DNA from: Artemisia argyi
Lineage: Eukaryota; Streptophyta; Magnoliopsida; Asterales; Asteraceae
Assembly (NCBI GenBank): GCA_030686995.1
Contig: CM060680.1
Coordinates: 204,277,322 to 204,341,321, forward strand
Direction of reading: 5' to 3'
DNA length: 64,000 nucleotides
Part shown: positions 35,094 through 47,685 of the stretch, piece by piece
Layout of the letters: every line of letters starts with the position of its first letter
Numbering within the stretch: the stretch's first letter is position 1
Notes under the pieces: generated by a model
What the model saw: only the letters and a program-made list of their open reading frames with translations
Told to the model about the DNA's origin: nothing
Database searches by the model: none
Translations under genes and position numbers: made by a program

Positions 35094-38000
35094 TGACAAG
35101 GTGGACGTGAGTTTTGAATATTCGTGTTGAAGATGCTAATTTTGATCCGGAGGAAGATATTCGTGTACTTGAAGAGTTATTGAATGACGTCCACCTTCCC
35201 CGGCAGCGGCGCCATTTTGATATTTGTCAATTATAGTATAATTATATTCCAAAGAAATACCAGTGAAAGTATTTCCCGGGTCGTGTCCCAGCGAAGGTAG
35301 AATGGAATCTCGAAGTATCGAATCGTAAAAATGTGTCGTGAAAAGTGAAAAGATAAAAGAGATGTTGTGATTTAAAACTACGAGTATCAAACATAAACTA
35401 AAAAGGCAATAATCAAGCATTTAAAACAAGCATGTAAAGTACCAATAACGCAATCTAATCTAAAATCGAGCACTTATGGAAGCTAAAAATTACTAACTAA
35501 ACTAGAAATGATATATGAGAAATTTGTTTGCTAAGTGACATGAAAAGTTCATTAAGTGTGGATTAGGGTTTGACGACGAATTATATTCCTTAAACAAGAC
35601 TATTTTCTCACAACGTTGGTTTATTTTGAAAACAATCCTTTAAAAAGAAAATAATTACTAGATGTGTAATTTAATTATTCTCCGGCTTTTGCCCTTCAAA
35701 TAATAAAATCACAAATCTAAATAATCTCACTAATTATTAATCACAATCCCTTTTTATTAATCCACACTTAAATCACAAATCCATATCACTTAACAAACAC
35801 TAATAAACTACTCGCTAAACATACCAATCAAACTAATAAAAACAAATATTCCAACAAACATGATTAATAAACTAATTATATAAAAATGAAAAGGAATAGA
35901 AAGTAGAACCCGATCTAACTCGACGAGAATAATAAACCACCCGATTTTATAAACTTGACAAATTATAAAGTTTATTTCTTTAATAGTTTTAATATCACCA
36001 AATAGTAAATAAAGTTTTTGACTTTAATCACTAATTAGCTTTATAAAAACTAGAAAAGCTATAAGCTTTATTAATAAGTAAGCTTATGAAACCCTTAAGC
36101 TCCTCGCCTTATTTAGAGAATGATGAAAAACTAAGAAAGGTCACAACTTTATGCAACATTAGTACAATTAAGCTCTTTAATAAACTAGATCTAGATTAAA
36201 ATAGCTATAGATAAGCTAATCTAATCTAGCAAAACTAGTAATAGAACCAAAAAGCTAGAAAGCTAGTAGATCTATACTAGTTATGAATCAACCAAAGCTA
36301 AAAAGCTAAATTGATTAGAAGAAAAATAAGAGATAAGCTAAGGAGATGAAAAGTATTAAGCTAATTTGATTTATTTAAGAAAAAACTTTTAAAATAAAAA
36401 GAGATTAAGTAAATATAAGCTAAAATTTATTAGATCTAATAATACTAAAGAAGTTATGAAAAGAGATTAAGAAATAAAAAAAATGCTTATTGAATAATCT
36501 AATCTAATAAGCTATAAAAAACTATTAAGCTAAAATATATTTTTAGAATAAAGAAAATGAAAATAAAAGAAAGAGATGAGAAGAAGAGGTAAACTAAATT
36601 GGATCACTAAAAATCATCTTTATTAAACAATAAGCCAAAAGTTATACAAGAAAATTACTTGAAATAAGCTAATTGAAAATAAAATAATACAATACTACTC
36701 AAAATAAGCTATTACTAAAAACTACTCTATAAAAAACTACTACTAAAAAGTACAAAAGAAAGTGTGTGTAAAAATGGTGAGGAGAGAATGATTAAAAAGC
36801 TGATCCCAATGATTGGTATTTATAGCCTCTTTTGCACGCTCTCATTCATTGAATCTGGACAATATTCTTTTTGATAGCAAGGCCACGCGGCACGAATTTA
36901 TTGGATGTGTTGCGTCATGATGGATTATGTGGCATAATTTAAGAGGCTGAAGGAGATGAAATACTTGTGAGAGTGGGTGGAGTCCAATACACGCGCTCCT
37001 TTGTATTTATTTGTGGCAGTTGACTCCCACGTGATGCCTTAGCAAATACGAAGTAATCCCAATTCTTCTTTTTATTCTCTTTGTCGTGATGCACAATGAG
37101 CACATGGGGTCTTCATTCTTCATTCTTTCTTTTGCTAAAAGAGCATCCACGTGACTTGCCTCTAGCAATTTCATATTGCGATATTTTTTCTTTCTTTCTT
37201 CATGTAGTATGCCAAGATGAGTACTAGCATGACCCAAGTGCTTTGCAACTTGTACTCTTGTAGTAATTGCAACATTCATGTAGTAGCAGCTCACGTGCAC
37301 ATGCTTTGTACCATTTTTGCATTTTTATCTTGAAGCCTTCGCCATATCTATTATTTCTTTTTATCGTATTCCTTTTCGCTCATACCCAAATCTTCACATC
37401 ATTGTTTCTTTTATTTACTTCGCTGGTAAAAGTAGTAAAGATGGACCGCATCGATATCTATTTTCTTTCTTTCGATTTGTCTTTGTCGTCACTTGCAAGA
37501 TAAAAAAAAAATCATGTGGCCTTGGTGAATTAATATACATCCCCACGTAGCATGTTGCAATATCTGATTTCTCATTTTTGTTGCATATACCATTTCCACA
37601 TGAAAATGACGCCATTCATTTGTCTTATGCGAAGAGTAATTCTCATCCACTTTCTACTAGGGGTGTAATCGAGTCAAGCCGAGCTCGAGCTTGACAGGGC
37701 TTGAGCTTGGCTTGAAATGTATAAGGTGGGCTTGAGCTTGGCTTGATAGCTTGACAAGCTTTAATCAACCAGGCTTGAGCTCGGCTCGTGTAAGGCTCGA
37801 GTAGGCTTGAGCTCGGCTCGAAAAGCTTGAATTTACATAGAAACATTAAATTTGATTGCCAAACTCTTCAATAAATTCAAAAAAAATATGCGATGAACTT
37901 GAGATGAAAAAATTTATACAAAACATTTAGGATAATTAAGGTTTAAATGGTCCTCCTACAAGTATTTAATTATTATACTAATATTCATGTTAGTTTTAAG

Positions 38001-38687
38001 TTGTTTATATAAATTTGTATACTAAAAATATATATGTTCCTGAAAGCTTGAAAAGCTCGATAAAAGCTCGAGCTCGAGCTATTAAAAGCTTGAGCTCGGC
38101 TCGTTATGTGTTTCGAGCTTGTTTATTAGGCTCGAGCTCGGGCTTGAGCTCGATAAAAGCTCGACTCGATCGAGTCAAGCTCAAGCTCAAGCTCGAGTTG
38201 CTTGATAAAAGCTTGGATTGATTGCACCCCTACTTTCTACTGGTCAACATTTCTACTCATGGTCCTTGTCATTCATTTCCTTTCTTGGGCCTGATGTCTT
38301 TTCACTTGGGCTTCCAATTTCTTTTCAACATTTGGGCTTAATCATTTTATTTCATTTCTTTCGGCTGTCTAAAAGATATTTCATTCACTTGGGCCTTGGA
38401 GCACTTTCTTCAAATATTGCAAGAACTTGGGCTTCGTTTAATCTTTAAATTTTTCGTCGCTCGCTTCGATGTTCCAAATAAAATTAACTTTGATCCCATA
38501 ATTCCGTACTCTTTCCAATCCCGTGCTCGTGTTGTCATTTTTGCCTTGTTTTTGTCCTTTTTTCACAATATCCGTACCTGCACATATATAAACACAAAAA
38601 CAACATATTTGGCATATTTGGCTCAAGTTTTTGGTCATTTTGGTTCGGTTTTGGGTCAAATAATAGTAAGTGAATAAGCACTCACCA
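35094..38687 (-). mobile_element. Fragment of a large LTR element: one long LTR plus primer site
   Basis: The LTR runs on the minus strand from 38687 (TGGTGAGTGC) to 35225 (TTGACA). A primer site, reverse complement of TCCCCGGCAGCGGCGCCA, lies at about 35196-35213, with roughly 100 bp of internal sequence to 35094. Without the embedded MITE the LTR is about 2.9 kb. It shares the motif CCCGGGTCGT..TGTCCC near its end with the solo LTR at 9533. The rest of the element and its second LTR are missing. No gene is supported inside; the interior is AT-rich repeats of GCTTATT/AATAAGC form. Confidence 0.65.
37658..38232. mobile_element. hAT-type MITE (575 bp, TSD CTTTCTAC)
   Basis: The ends are TAGGGGTGTAATC and GATTGCACCCCTA (12 of 13 pair). 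CTTTCTAC is duplicated exactly at 37650-37657 and 38233-38240. Both flanks of the element are packed with GAGCTCGAGCTTG and GGCTTGAGCTCGG motifs in opposite orientation, so about 180 bp at each end can fold back. It has no coding capacity. Confidence 0.92.
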
Positions 38688-39955
38688 GGTACACTTTCAA
38701 GCCCGAGCCAAACCCTTACGGTGATTCATACAACCCCTCATGGAAAAATCACCCAAGCCTTAGGTGGAAACAAAATCAACCTAATTCTTCCAATCCGCCT
38801 AATCGCTACCAACCAAACGGTCCACCATCCAACCGTACTTTCAACAACAATCCTTCTAACAACTATGGTAGTACCAACAATCTTGAAGGATTGATGTCAA
38901 AGTTCATGGCATCTCAAGAAGCCCGCATAGCTAGGTTTGAAACCGAATTCAACCAACAACAAACGGAGATGACCAACAAGATTGATAACTTGTTGAAAGC
39001 CCTCAACAACCAATCGTTAATCACACCTAGGAAGGACACTAGGGATACCAATAGTGGAAGCCAAATTAAGGATCCCTCATCATCCAAACATGTCCACTTT
39101 GTCAATGTTGTCACCATTAAGCCAATAGATAAGGAGATAGAGGAAAGTGACAAGGATGAAGTTAGAATAGAAGCCGATAGTAAGGATGAGAGTAGGGAAG
39201 TTGAGGTTAATAAGGATGAGGAATTAGAGGAAGTAGAACCTATAGAAGAATACTTTGATAAGTTGCCAACCAAGGAAGAACAGGAATACCATAAGGAGTT
39301 ATTCGATAGTCCCGAGAGAACATATATCTTTGGCACACCCCTTATCAAAATGGGAGACCCCTCTAACATTAACATCCCATGCAATATCGGGCACATGCAT
39401 ATATGGAAAGCTTACATCGACCTTAGATCCCCCGTGAACATCATGACTAGGACTTATTACAATTGGGTGATGAAGAAGCAACTCAATTTTAGGATAATGC
39501 CCGGTAAGAATCTGATAAGTAATTTTGTAGGAAGAGTGAAGGGACTGCATGTGATTATAGGGAATCTCACTTATGAGATCGATTTTATGATAGTTGAGGA
39601 CACTCGTCCGGTGATTGATGCTTGCCTAAGCCAAATAATATTCGGAAAACCATTTGTTGAGGCCACTAGGATGAGTTATGATCCGACTTTAGGGATAGTT
39701 AGATTCAAGAAAGAGAATGATGAGGTTGCTTATCAAATGCCCTACAAGATCGAACAATACCGCCTTCTCTCTAATTTCGAAAAGGAACATAAGCAAGCGG
39801 CTTATTATAGGAGTGAGGAGGATAGACGTAGGGGAGTAGAATATGTAAAGAATAAGATGCTTGGTTTCTACAAAGAGTGTTTGCAACTAGGTTCGGAATA
39901 CAAAACTGGTTTAGAAGACGACCTAGAGAGTGGAACCAATGATGAAATCACGTAG
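38688..39955 (+). pseudogene. Element B Gag tail plus one degenerate retropepsin-like domain, 5' partial
   Basis: The frame is open from the break and begins in Gag linker sequence (YTFKPEPNPYGDSYNPSWKN, FNNNPSNNYG). A coiled segment follows (MSKFMASQEARIARFETEF), then an acidic linker. One retropepsin-like domain follows (INIPCNIGHMHIWKAYIDLRSPVNIM ... DACLSQIIFGKPFVEATRM). The catalytic D-[ST]-G position reads DLRS, so it should be inactive. The C terminus (RRRGVEYVKNKMLGFYKEC...) ends DLESGTNDEIT like element A. From memory, Tanacetum database proteins named 'MAK10-like' have this build. Confidence 0.8.
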
Positions 39956-41799
39956 TAACCCATAGCCTTGAGTCTAGCTACAAGACTCGTAAATAAAGAA
40001 AAGCGCTTCTTGGGAGGCAACCCATGTTTTGTGTGATTTAATTTGTTTGTTTGTTATTTGCTTCCGTATGCATGTTTAGTTTTTATTGTTGATCATGTTT
40101 CTCAATTAAAATGTGGAAATACTTTACTATGTTGTTTGGCCTAGTCTTAACTCCAACCTAAAAGTATTTTTGCAAAAGATAAGTGTAAGGGGAAACCCCA
40201 AATATGTTTTTAAGAAACAAACCGATCATGATTCTCCACAATATTAAATGAGCATGTATATTCGTATTTGTTAGAGTCAAATGCTTGTATTGAGTCATAA
40301 TGAAGTTTTGCAGGATTTTCCAGGAAGTAGGACCAAGTTTTTCCAGAAATTTTCCGGAAACTTAACATAAGAATTTCTGCAGGTCTATTCTGACGGCGTC
40401 AGAGGTTTACTCTTGACGGCGTCAGGAGTTAAAATCTGGAAATTTTACCGGTTTTGTTTTTCTAACGGAGTCTTATGGTTTTTGTGAATTATTAAGTTTT
40501 ATAATCTCTAGGAGATCTGCAAACTTCATTCCACAAGCATTATATCTTACTTTGTTTTCTAGGATTTAGTAACTTATATAGGATGCCGCCGATTTTACGC
40601 GAGGTTGTCTTGTCTATTTTCTCAGGTTTTACAGGTTATGTATGACAAGGAGATGATTTATATTCTGGAAGGGAAGCTTTGATTGTTCATTTTCTTGGAG
40701 GAAGATTTAATCTGGCCACCTATAATCCATACCGAGCGAATCAGGGGAGTATTTGATTTCATTCTCTTTACTTTTTCACTTTTACATTCTTTACTTGAAC
40801 ATTGGGGACAATGTTCATCTTAAGTGTAAGGGGAGGGTAAAAAGATGATACCTTACATATGCACTTTCGGTTGAGTTTGTTTTGTTTAATGGTAGATGTG
40901 TAATAAAACTATGAGAAATACTTGTTAGTGCAATTTTAGCGCCAAATTTAATTTTTTTTACAACACTTAAGAGTAAAACTTTAGCCATAGCAAGCGTCTC
41001 ATGGATAGGAGATTGTATGACTAGCACATAACCGTATATTCAGAAAAATTTTCCACCCAAAAATGTGAGGTTCGCCTTTAGATTTGATATGAAAAGCATT
41101 TACTATTAGTGCTTATGAGTGTACCGGTAGCATTTAGATTCTAGAACTTGCGTTAGTGATGCATCCCGAGACCGCTAGTGAGACTACATTCGTGTGGTAG
41201 GATTTACTACATGATAAGAGGCATTAGGATCACCCTTGTGTTAAACCCGTATCATAATTACTTGACCATTTAAGTCATATTACTTGGCTAGTTAAGTCAA
41301 CTAATTTTTCCCACACCCTTAGCGTTGTACTCATTTTTAGTACATGAAACCCCTAGTACACCCCTCCGAGCCTATCTTTTCGTTTCTAACTTTAAGCATT
41401 TTACTTAAAGGAAGAATTTGTTACACCCCACTTAAATGTACAACCAAATCGCCTTAGCCTTCCGTGTATGCGCTCATTTTTAGGGCATTATTGTTATTTG
41501 TTAAACCCTAAGTTAACTTTCTAATTGATTACATGGTTGCTAAGTCGAGTCATATCCTTGTACATATTGTTTTGGGACGATTGGGACTCATGGGTAAGTA
41601 CTTATTTTATGGAGTAATGGGGAAGAACATAATATTATTACCCCCATATGTGCGTTAATCTTAAAAGTGCTCCAAGTGTTTTGATTTTTTTAATTCGAGT
41701 CATTAGTTTAGTTTAATGTAAAGTATGTAAAAATTCAAGTGTAAGGGAAATTTACATTCCCTATGATGTATTATTTTGGATGGTAGGGTAAGAGTGTAT

Positions 41800-41850
<51 letters not shown>

Positions 41851-42447
41851 CGAAAAATCAAGAAAAAGAAAAAAATAGAAAAAGGAAAAGAGAAAAAACA
41901 TACGGACTACCATCCCTTTTCATTCTATGTTCATTTTATGTTTTGGTTATTTTTCATTTATTAGCTTAAGTCGAGTCTAGTCTTGGCTTAGCAACGCCAT
42001 ATTGTACATTTAATTAACTAAGATTGTTAACTCGCCACCAGTAAACTTCCTTTATCCAACAAAATCGTGTAATTCATATCCCTATACCTAACATTACAAC
42101 CCTTTAAAAGACCTCTTTGATAGTTTATCCTAGGTGCTTACGCCATGTGGTGGAGGTTTGATCCTTTCCCAAGCCTATGGTAATCTATTTTGCTATGACA
42201 GGTAGTGGGAGATATCTTCCATTTCCATAATGTTATATTACTTTATTACACCCGAGAGATGTGAGTATCTAAACACTATTTGTGAGGTGCTAGTGTATGA
42301 CCTCCGTGCTTATCTATTGGTCTTTAGTGGAACGATTATTTGTTGTAATTACTTTTATATTAGTGTTAAATGACCCCTAACTTGTCTTTTGAGTAGAATA
42401 AAAGCGCATTTGCTTGAGGACAAGCAAATCTCAAGTGTAAGGGTATA
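39956..42447 (+). other. Element B 3' noncoding region
   Basis: It is collinear with 16599-19108. It has the same two hairpins (near 40797 and 42408), AAGTGTAAGGG repeats, two TGACGGCGTCA sites (near 40391) and an A run (about 41802-41848). No gene. Confidence 0.8.
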
Positions 42448-43791
42448 TGATGAGGCAAAAAATGATCCGTTTTTAGGGGGTCATTTAAGCCCGAATCCGA
42501 ATTTATTTGATCAAATATTGCCCTAAATCGTTCCTTTTGTGATTTTAGGTACTTGGAGAGTGAATACTGGAAAAGAAGCCATTTTGGACGTTTTTGGAGC
42601 ATAAAAGTGAAGAAAACGGCAAAGTCTCAATTTTCTATGCTGGAACAGTACATGAAGGCGTCAAGAGTAAACTCATGACGGCGTCAAACCCCAAGAATTA
42701 AAATCCGTAGCTCATGACGGCGTCACGCAGGGCGTCAGAAGTAGATCAAGGCCGTCCGAGGAAGTATTTGGCGGCGAGATGACGGCGTCACACCTTTGTT
42801 CTTGACGCCGTCACCCCTATTTTCCTATATATAGTTTTCTAGTTTTTCACATTAAGGAGAGAAGTTTTGGAGAAACCCTAAAGACGATTTTGGTGTAACT
42901 TTACAGGTTTTTCAAGCGTTCCAACCCCTTGATACCTTGCATGATTAATCAAGATAAGTGTTCTTCTAATTCAATCAATATGTCTATGTGTTGGTTGTCT
43001 ATATCTTGTTCTTGTCTTAATTCTATCATGCTAGGCTAGATCCCCTTTGTGTTTGCTTAGATCTAATGAAACCTAGATATTGATTATGTGTTGATTACTT
43101 GTTTATTCTTGTTGTGGATGAATGATTTATATGTTAGGCTTAAGAAAACTGGCAGATCTCCAAATGGTAACATGCTTGAACGTCTTAAGAAACATGAACC
43201 GAGGCGTACTAGGTCTTTATTGGTTGTATTTAATGCATGAGCCACTGTTTACAATCCCTATAGTTGTGCTGGGCATGGTGTAGGAGGAGATAAGAGCTCA
43301 TAGAATTGGGGAGTTATGTATGTCACTCCATGAATGGTATTAAGGAATACAATCCGTCATCCATGCAATTATAACAAGTAATTAACGTGTAAAAGATATC
43401 TAGGGAGTAGTGAAATCTAAGTAAACACATTTTCTCCAATTACTGCTCACAACCTTAGTATAAATTAGTTTATTTACGTTTTTAGTATTTTATTTTGATT
43501 GCATCTTAGTTTTGGGTTAGTTGAATAGCAACTAATTCCACCACTCTTCCAAAAACCGATATTTTAATTGCTTTCATAAAAATATAAAAACACAAAAATA
43601 ATCATCCCTCACCTTTAGAACTAGTAATTTAGGCTTTCTAATCCTAGCGACACTATTCCTAAGCTGAACGATCAATCCCCCGGTACTTGTCACTATACTA
43701 TACTACAACGATCAGGTACACTACCTGGTGGGGGTTGTAAGCTTCTCGAGATCTCTCGAGAGGTAAAGCCTGTTGCGATTCCCACGCATCA
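42448..43791 (+). repeat. Element B 3' LTR (1344 bp)
   Basis: It starts TGATGAGGCAAAAAATG and ends CCCACGCATCA. It includes the TGACGGCGTCA array (about 42660-42813) and the TATA box CTATATATAG near 42825. Confidence 0.93.
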
Positions 43792-45344
43792 TTAAGACAC
43801 GGCGGAAATAGTCTGTACTCTCGATCAGAGGGAACCGGTTTGGGCAACTGTTTTGACAGCTTGAGATTGTAATTGCCAAGATGTCAGTACATTGGCGGTA
43901 CGCATAGTCTTGTAAATTATTTTAAAAATTTGTGCAATTTAATTATATTTTTTTAAATTATTACTTAATATTAAAAAAAAAGGAAAAAGAAGAGACTAGT
44001 TTATTTATACTTCTTTTTATAAAAACTCAAACTTAGTTTGATTATTTAATTTTGTTCATATTCAGTTAACTTGAATCTTCTATAATTTTAAAAATAAGTC
44101 AAGTAATAGATTAAGTATCGTATGGCTAGATTTTGACCATTTTCGATAGCTTACAGCTGGTGTTTATTTGGATCTGTTTTAGTTTTTTTTTTCTGGGCTT
44201 CTTAGGTGTTCCTAGATTAAGTCTAATAGTGACCTTTAGTCTGCTTTGACTTAGATGTTTGGACACTTCGAGCGTTAATATAGTCTACAGTTTGTTGTGT
44301 CTAGGTCGATGGAGTTTAGGATTTGGGTAGTCTTGGAAGTTGAGATCGATTGGATTGTTTGTGGGTTATATTTTATACTTTTTTGTTTCTGGTTTACGTG
44401 ATATATGCTAGTTGTCAAAAAATTTAATTGTCTTGCAGTTGATTTGGGGTGTCTCGGCAGTTTAAGATTTAGGACATATTATGTTCAACTCTATGACAGT
44501 TTATGTGCTAGTTGTGGAAAGTTTTTTGGTTTATATAATGCAACTTATGATATATTGAATAAATGAATATTGATTATACAAATGATTTTGAACAAAATGA
44601 GACTTGACACAATTTTTAAAAGTGATTTTTCAAGTGCTACTTGTGGAAACTTGTGTACTTGTCTTTGCGATAGCGATCGATATAAGTGTTGTATCGGAAT
44701 GGTGGTAAGCAGCTATTCTATGGGAAAAAACAAGCCATAAACGGGTCTAGGGGTGATCCCGGGCATGTCGAAACCATAGATGATCTGCTTACTTAACCCA
44801 GCGGAGTTGCACTCAGATATCGGGCCTCAGCCTATATACATCCTCCTTGTGATTAAGACACGGCGGAAATAGTCTGTACTCTCAATCAGAGGGAACCGGT
44901 TTGGGCAACTGTTTTGACAGCTTGAGATTGTAATTGCCAAGATGTCAGTACATTGGCGGTACGCATAGTCTTGTAAATTATTTTAAAAATTTGTGCAATT
45001 TAATTATGTTTTTTTAAATTATTACTTAATATTAAAAAAAAAGGAAAAAGAAGAGACTAGTTTATTTATACTTCTTTTTATAAAAACTCAAACTTAGTTT
45101 GATTATTTAATTTTGTTCATATTCAGTTAACTTGAATCTTCTATAATTTTAAAAATAAGTCAAGTAATAGATTAAGTATCGTATGGCTAGATTTTGACCA
45201 TTTTCGATAGCTTACAGCTGGTGTTTATTTGGATCTGTTTTAGTTTTTTTCTTCTGGGCTTCTTAGGTGTTCCTAGATTAAGTCTAATAGTGACCTTTAG
45301 TCTGCTTTGACTTAGATGTTTGGACACTTCGAGCGTTAATATGT
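43792..45344. repeat. Tandem repeat, unit about 1.06 kb, 1.5 copies
   Basis: TTAAGACACGGCGGAAATAG starts copies at 43792 and 44854. Copies agree nearly base for base for about 485 bp, then the second stops at about 45344. The unit ends with a GC-richer stretch (about 44745-44850: GATCCCGGGCATGTCG, CCCAGCGGAGTTGCAC). No gene is recognised. Confidence 0.85.
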
Positions 45345-45559
45345 TGTTCTTTAAGTCTTCTATGAGATAATAAATCTGTTTTGAAAAAAGCTGCATTTGA
45401 TTAGCTAAAAATCAATTTTTAAAAAAGAAAAAAATATAATAAAAATAAAAGAATACTAGAAAAATAACGTAGATGAAGTGTGTTACATGGTAGTTAACAT
45501 CTACAACTTTATGTGTGTTATACATTGGCTGAATCTATATAAGAGTTTGAATGTGAAGC

Positions 45560-46820
45560 TCATTTTAGATGGATTCCATCTAAAATTTATAAGAAGGTCA
45601 ATTATTAAGGCAGGATCATCTGTCAACTTAGATGGATTCCATTGATAATCTTGTAACCATCTAGTTTCATTTATGTGTTTCATCTTGATGACAAGTTTTG
45701 CCTCTTTCAAAACAGAATGAAGATCTATCGGACAAAAACAAGTGACGAAAAGTCGTCCGTTTAATGTTGATAAAAAGTTTTCTTTTGCTAGATCTTCACT
45801 CTCTTTTTGAAATAGCCAAAACATGTAACCTATATCAAGCACATAAGTGATACTAGACGGTGTCCAAATTAAGCATTGGAATCTGTCTATGTTGACAGAT
45901 GATTCAGCCTTAATAATTGAGACGTGTTGATAGGGATAATGATATAGTGATTATTGTTCATGACATGCCACACTCCTTCATTATCTCATTCAAGACGAGT
46001 CCTGTTACTCAAACTATTTTATAGATTCAAACGTGTATTACATGCGAATGGATTTATGTTAATTATCATATATGAGGGTGAAGTGATGATGGTACTTTTG
46101 GGTGTAGGATACACTTTTCGGGAGTGTATCATACACCCAAAATTATCATCATCAACTTCACCCACATATATGATGTTTGATGTAAATCCTTTTGCATGTA
46201 ATACACTTTTATTTGTATGACCTTTCTATCATTTTGTTTTTTTAAAATCAAATTAATATGGCAGAACCTATTTTACTTTAGTAACAGACATTCAGCACCG
46301 TTTAACTGTATTGATACATTCAACTTCACTTTGGAAAACTCAATAATCAAGGCCCACCTATCTAACGTTGTAGATGGCTTCCATTGCTTAAAGTGACAGA
46401 TTTACCTACGCACACGGAAGTGCTTGATATTGACACAGAGACACTCCAATGACCTTAGCTAACTCGGTCAATTTAAGCATTGGAACCCACATACATCGTC
46501 AGATAAATGGGCCTTGATAATTGAGTTGTGTTGATTGTGATAATGATATATTGTGTATTGTTCATGGCAAACCACCATCCTTCATTATCCCATTCAACAC
46601 GACCGACTCACATGCTTTTCTAGAATCGATAAATTTTTAATTGGGCACACAGTGGTACTTTGAGCTTCTCCTGGCAAACCCATTCCTATGTCACTGTCAT
46701 TGCAATCGATTTGGCGCAAATCCTTTCACAAATTTCGTCGATATGGCAATGAGATTTCGAATGGAGGCTGAAAGTACCAAAGTGTCTCCACTTGCATATG
46801 TAGACACAATCCTTTTTTAA
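45560..46820. repeat. Complex of imperfect inverted repeats (foldback locus)
   Basis: At least three foldbacks can be paired by eye. TCAATTATTAAGGC...ATCATCTGTCAAC at about 45598-45645 pairs with about 45877-45925. A second, related pair lies at about 46338-46388 and 46472-46520. A long hairpin at 46028-46212 has arms of about 90 bp each. A weaker one lies near 46640-46810. The first two pairs are diverged direct copies of each other. The minus-strand frame at 45501-45842 lies inside and shows no recognisable domain. Confidence 0.65.
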
Positions 46821-47129
46821 TCAATAGCTTTACAGCTCATAAAGTTTTCTTAATAGCGAGAGATGAGAAAGAAAAAAAAGGAGTACAAGTGTATTTGGTG
46901 CAGATTCATTTTGTCACATTCTCTTTTTCTTGCTCATGTCGCGCTATATAAAATTACCTTATGAGTGCATGCTGTTATACTATACAGTGATAAGTAGGGA
47001 AGAGAGGATGTTGTAAACGTGTATTTGGTGCAAATACTTCTTTTGCCATATCCTCTTTTTCCTTCTTATCATCCTATATTATTGGAGTCTGTGTTACCAG
47101 TCTAGGGAGGTGTATGTTACTCATAATGA

Positions 47130-47333
47130 AGAAGTACTCGGCTTGTGCTACCAAATACAATACAGGAATCAAATATAGTGCATTTAACAGACCTTACAGT
47201 CAACCAAGATAAAGATGTTCAGGAGGGAATTGACTCTACAACAGTAATTATACCACCCAATCACAGAGCTCATGTTCACAATCCAACAAAAAAGATGAAG
47301 TCAGATGATGCGCCTGCAGTTCCTAGTTCTTGA
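47130..47333 (+). other. Possible terminal exon remnant of an unidentified protein
   Basis: The open stretch VLPNTIQESNIVHLTDLTVN followed by an acidic/Lys-rich tail to SS-stop looks coding. It might be the C-terminal tail of a replication-protein-A-like gene of the kind linked to plant Helitrons, which I cannot verify. No start or upstream exon is found. Confidence 0.25.
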
Positions 47334-47603
47334 ACAATATATTTCACACCATTGTCTGTTGGATTCTATGTTTAAATGTATTGCATTTTGACTGCCAAAA
47401 GTGAAACTTGCAAATGTTGAATGGGAGTGACCTAGTCACTCGCTCCCTTGTGGCCATTGCATTTGCACCCACTTGCACCCATTCGCACCCATTGCATTTA
47501 CAATTTCAGAAGTCAAACTGCAAATGTTGAATTCCATAAAGTCAACTGTCATGTAAGTGTGTTTTTTTGGTCCAACACATGTAAGTGGCAATCTTATAAG
47601 CCC

Positions 47604-47611
47604 TTATATAG
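47604..47611 (+). promoter_or_regulatory. TATA box of the small gene at 47686
   Basis: CTTATATAGG lies about 80 bp upstream of the ATG, with no other ATG in between in a good frame. Confidence 0.5.
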
Positions 47612-47685
47612 GCAAACACGTCCATAATAAATACGCATCTCTCAAAACACCGACTTGCAAAACACACAGCCCTATTTCCTTAACC

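Larger units (their letters stand above)
38688..43791 (+). mobile_element. Element B: 5'-truncated relative of element A
   Basis: Gag tail and protease-like sequence, the shared 2.5-kb 3' noncoding region (39956-42447) and a 1344-bp 3' LTR (42448-43791) are present. The 5' LTR, primer site and Gag core are missing. The left break abuts the start of the minus-strand long LTR exactly. The base pairs after the LTR, TTAAG, begin a copy of a tandem repeat whose next copy reads GATTAAGACACGG. Confidence 0.9.
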
